NCBI GenBank assembly: GCA_003232965.1
Contig: QIKG01000068.1
Location: 1 to 7,965 of the forward strand
Length of the DNA stretch: 7,965 nucleotides
DNA from: Oceanospirillales bacterium
Lineage (GTDB): Bacteria > Pseudomonadota > Gammaproteobacteria > Xanthomonadales > SZUA-36
Reading direction: 5' to 3'
In this document: in pieces, positions 6,138 to 7,965 of the stretch
Layout of the letters: each line of letters begins with the position of its first letter
How positions within the stretch are numbered: position 1 is the stretch's first letter
Notes under the pieces: model-generated
Told to the model about the DNA's origin: nothing
Databases searched by the model: none
Seen by the model: only the letters and a program-made list of their open reading frames with translations
Translations under genes and position numbers: made by a program

Positions 6138-6238
6138 CACGCAACTGGCCATCATAATTGTCGCCAAACCGGTCAAGATAATTGACGCGAGCCAGCGCAA
6201 CGATATTTGCAGAACAACACAAATGGAGTATGAACACT

Positions 6239-7246
6239 ATGAGAGTTAATATTCTAGCGCTTGTATTTTTTGGCCTACTATCGGTCACTGCCAGCCTTTA
6301 CGCGCAGCAAGAGCACTTGAGCACCACAGTCATCAACGAAGTATTTGGCTACGAGCTGACAACAAATGTCGTCTACGGTAAGGGCGCTATTATGAAAGAC
6401 GGCAAAGTTATCGACCGAGACTTGCTAATGGATGTTTATAAGCCCACCGACAAGTCTTTCAAAGGCGCACGTCCTGCGGTGATTTTGGTTCATGGAGGCA
6501 GCTATCAGATCGGTGGTTTGCGCAAGCCGCCGTATAAGGAAGCAGGTGCAGTTCATTCAAGAATGGAAGACTACGCAAGACTTCTCACACCATTGGGCTA
6601 TGTTTGTTTTGTCATCGATTATCGCTTGGTCCCTGAATATCCAATTCCAGCAATGGCTATTGATGCGGACGTTCTCCAGGACTATAAGATAGCAATCACA
6701 CCCTCAGCTATACAGCGTTCCAATCTCTCACGAAGCAAGGCTGGAATAAGACCTCTTCGCGATGATGAAGCAATAATTATGTGGAAAGGCGTACTGTCCG
6801 CCGCGGAGGATCTGGACAAAGCAGTGAGGCATGTTCGAGATAATGCAAGCCGTTACGGAACTGACCCAGATAAGATCGCCATGGGTGGCCATTCTGCTGG
6901 AGCAGGGGCAGTGGTCAATGCAGGATTCGGTTTAAAATCCCCAGTTGCTGCCATGTTTCCGCTGTCTCCGGGAGTCATAGGCTTCAACATGCAAAAAGTA
7001 ATCGATGGCAATGTTCCCAACACCTTACTTGTGACCTCCCAAAACGACGACCCGGCGATTAGCGAAGGCATTCCTGCTACTATTTCTAAGTTGAGATCAG
7101 TCGGAGCAAAATATCAGTTGGTGTGGGTACCAGGGTTTCCACACTTCTACCCTACTGGGGCTGTTTCTTTGGGTGATAACGGCACACGCATGTCAGTTGG
7201 TGAAAGAGTAGTAGGATTTTTGGATCAAAGTTTTCAGGCAAAATAG
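6239..7246 (+). CDS. Secreted alpha/beta hydrolase (HSL / BD-FAE-type esterase)
   Basis: A 335-aa protein from the ATG at 6239, chosen because GGAG (6225-6228) lies 10 bp upstream and the peptide then starts as a signal sequence (MRVNILALVFFGLLSVTASL, cleavage near YAQ-Q). Earlier in-frame starts would add non-signal residues. The fold is clear: HGG oxyanion motif at 85-87 (LVHGGSYQIGG), DYRLVPEYPIPA at 127-138 typical of hormone-sensitive-lipase-like enzymes, nucleophile elbow GHSAG at 217-221 with Ser219, acid D270 or D271 in SQNDDP, and His302 in PGFPHFYP. The triad is complete, so it should hydrolyse carboxyl esters in the periplasm or outside the cell; the substrate is unknown. An insert of about 40 residues (145-185) between the DYR motif and the helix before the elbow may form a lid. 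Its stop lies within 10 bp of a foreign CPBP fragment, so its 3' edge is a rearrangement junction. Confidence 0.9.
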   Translation: MRVNILALVFFGLLSVTASLYAQQEHLSTTVINEVFGYELTTNVVYGKGAIMKDGKVIDRDLLMDVYKPTDKSFKGARPAVILVHGGSYQIGGLRKPPYKEAGAVHSRMEDYARLLTPLGYVCFVIDYRLVPEYPIPAMAIDADVLQDYKIAITPSAIQRSNLSRSKAGIRPLRDDEAIIMWKGVLSAAEDLDKAVRHVRDNASRYGTDPDKIAMGGHSAGAGAVVNAGFGLKSPVAAMFPLSPGVIGFNMQKVIDGNVPNTLLVTSQNDDPAISEGIPATISKLRSVGAKYQLVWVPGFPHFYPTGAVSLGDNGTRMSVGERVVGFLDQSFQAK

Positions 7247-7625
7247 ACCGAACTGATCTATGGGGTCTTTGCGTACTGGCGCTGGAAAGTATGGAAAAGC
7301 ATCTATGGATGTCTGGTATAAAGTTGGGCCCTACGAAAGGGTAAGAGCGTTTATATATCACCGTTTTAACAGTGTCAGGCACTTCAATTACACTAGCTTT
7401 CTGCAACCATTTGTTACGCCTTTTGTCGCTATACCGAGGAAAGTGCCAGAATTTGCGACTAAGTTTGTTTAGTTTTTTACCAGGCTTACTAAAGCCGTCA
7501 GTAATGTATTTGCCACCCAGGCAAACATGATTAGGTAATGTCTCTAATAATTTCAGTGTGATAGTTGTGCCCGAGCCTTCAACCCCGGCGATAAACAGAA
7601 ACTCACAATCTTTGATTGTCTTCAT
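7152..7625 (-). pseudogene. 3'-truncated sulfotransferase with a chimeric tail
   Basis: Residues 1 to about 106 look like a genuine sulfotransferase N-terminus: FIAGVEGSGTT (12-21) is the PAPS-binding P-loop, and VIYKRSYPFVGPNFIPDI (89-106) matches the usual basic KRSxPF stretch of the family. Family members are normally 250-300 aa, with the RxPxxxxxS-type 3'-phosphate-binding part later, which is missing. After about position 7305 the frame runs antisense through the CPBP remnant and the hydrolase 3' end, giving about 50 meaningless residues before a stop at 7152. It is therefore almost certainly inactive. The ATG at 7625 overlaps the pyrC stop as TAATG, so it would be translated by coupling with pyrC. 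It would have used PAPS as sulfate donor, on an unknown acceptor. Confidence 0.75.
7247..7321 (+). pseudogene. Remnant: C-terminal end of a second CPBP-family protease
   Basis: Directly after the hydrolase stop, the frame 7247-7321 reads TELIYGVFAYWRWKVWKSI and then stops. The last residues of the CPBP pseudogene at 4560-4618 read LYGIFVYWRWCVWNKS. Eleven of the fourteen residues in the core match, and the DNA is similar too, so this is the tail of a paralogue rather than chance. Nothing else of that gene remains to the left. The hydrolase abuts its left edge and the truncated sulfotransferase its right edge (about 7300). Confidence 0.65.
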
Positions 7626-7965
7626 TATTGTTTTCTTAATAATGTCCAGTCGATAATTTCACCGGCTCTGAAGGGGACGCAGGTATTATCTCCCAACTTA
7701 AACTCCGCAGGTACTTGCCAGGCCTGTTTTTGCAAAGTGATGGTTTCCTGATTTCGGGGTAAACGATAAAAGTCCGGGCCGTGGAAACTGGCGAATGCTT
7801 CGAGTTTATCGAGTGCATCTGCGCGTTCAAAAACTTCGGCATACAACTCTATAGCCGCATGCGCGGTGTAAATCCCGGCACAGCCGCAGGCCGATTCCTT
7901 GGCATCGCGCGAGTGCGGGGCGCTGTCGGTACCCAAAAAGAATTTGGGATTTCCGCTGGTGGCGG
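7625..7965 (-). CDS. pyrC: Dihydroorotase, C-terminal part (5' end beyond the window)
   Basis: About 113 C-terminal residues of class II (E. coli-type) dihydroorotase, which interconverts N-carbamoyl-L-aspartate and dihydroorotate, the third step of de novo pyrimidine synthesis in the cytoplasm. Family-specific motifs are present: ATSGNPKFFLGTDSAPH (the Asp equals catalytic D250 of E. coli PyrC, at 7927-7925, and the His equals H254), KESACGCAG with the substrate-contacting Ala, then FASFHGPDFYRLP and a VPFRAGEIIDW C-terminus. The pattern follows E. coli PyrC closely through to the stop. The N-terminal metal-binding HxH and the carbamylated lysine lie outside the window. The stop overlaps the ATG of the truncated sulfotransferase by one base. 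Confidence 0.97.
   Translation of the reverse strand, partial: ATSGNPKFFLGTDSAPHSRDAKESACGCAGIYTAHAAIELYAEVFERADALDKLEAFASFHGPDFYRLPRNQETITLQKQAWQVPAEFKLGDNTCVPFRAGEIIDWTLLRKQ

Noticed and set aside
6043..6249. Small plus-strand open frame of 68 codons upstream of the hydrolase
   Set aside because: It runs through inverted repeats and the hydrolase ribosome site, with no Shine-Dalgarno or domain.
7260..7472. Plus-strand open frame of 70 codons opposite the sulfotransferase
   Set aside because: It is the antisense shadow of the sulfotransferase and has no ribosome site or family pattern.
1..7965. Complete insertion sequence or transposase
   Set aside because: No transposase-like protein or terminal inverted repeats with target duplications were seen, although the junctions near 7246-7305 point to rearrangement.

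Overview
The window looks like accessory DNA from a gammaproteobacterium, probably environmental or marine. The rightmost gene is an E. coli-type (class II) pyrC. DUF481 and META-domain envelope proteins are typical of Gram-negative Proteobacteria. No species can be named from the sequence alone. Base composition is moderate to AT-rich, apart from one island of about 300 bp at roughly 52% GC.

Left part (1-2040): all genes are on the minus strand. They are an AAA_14/DUF4143 ATPase and a compact type II toxin-antitoxin pair, a Phd/YefM-like antitoxin followed with no gap by a PIN-domain (VapC-like) toxin. Upstream of the antitoxin lies a symmetric 36-bp element carrying three TGTACA boxes exactly 10 bp apart, which is very probably the autoregulatory operator. 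Positions 2040-2345 hold a non-coding, GC-richer, hairpin-bearing island with no recognisable gene.

Middle part (2348-4618): a decay zone. A two-META-domain secreted protein (minus) carries a single-base frameshift. A small Cys-containing secreted protein of unknown family (plus) carries two opposite frameshifts and ends at a textbook terminator. A CPBP-family intramembrane protease (plus) is broken by a nonsense codon, a frameshift, an apparent internal deletion and loss of its first catalytic glutamate.

Right part (4737-7965): an intact DUF481 outer-membrane protein (minus) and an intact secreted alpha/beta hydrolase (plus) diverge from a 470-bp intergenic region. That region holds a pentanucleotide microsatellite and several nested or mutually exclusive inverted repeats. 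Directly after the hydrolase stop is a short remnant of a second CPBP protease C-terminus. It is joined to a 3'-truncated sulfotransferase gene (minus), which is translationally coupled (TAATG) to the 3' end of pyrC. The core gene pyrC therefore borders a rearranged accessory segment.

I see no operon forming a clear new multi-gene system. The most notable signals are the phased operator, the clustering of broken genes between intact ones, the CPBP remnant marking a recombination junction, and the structured intergenic regions.
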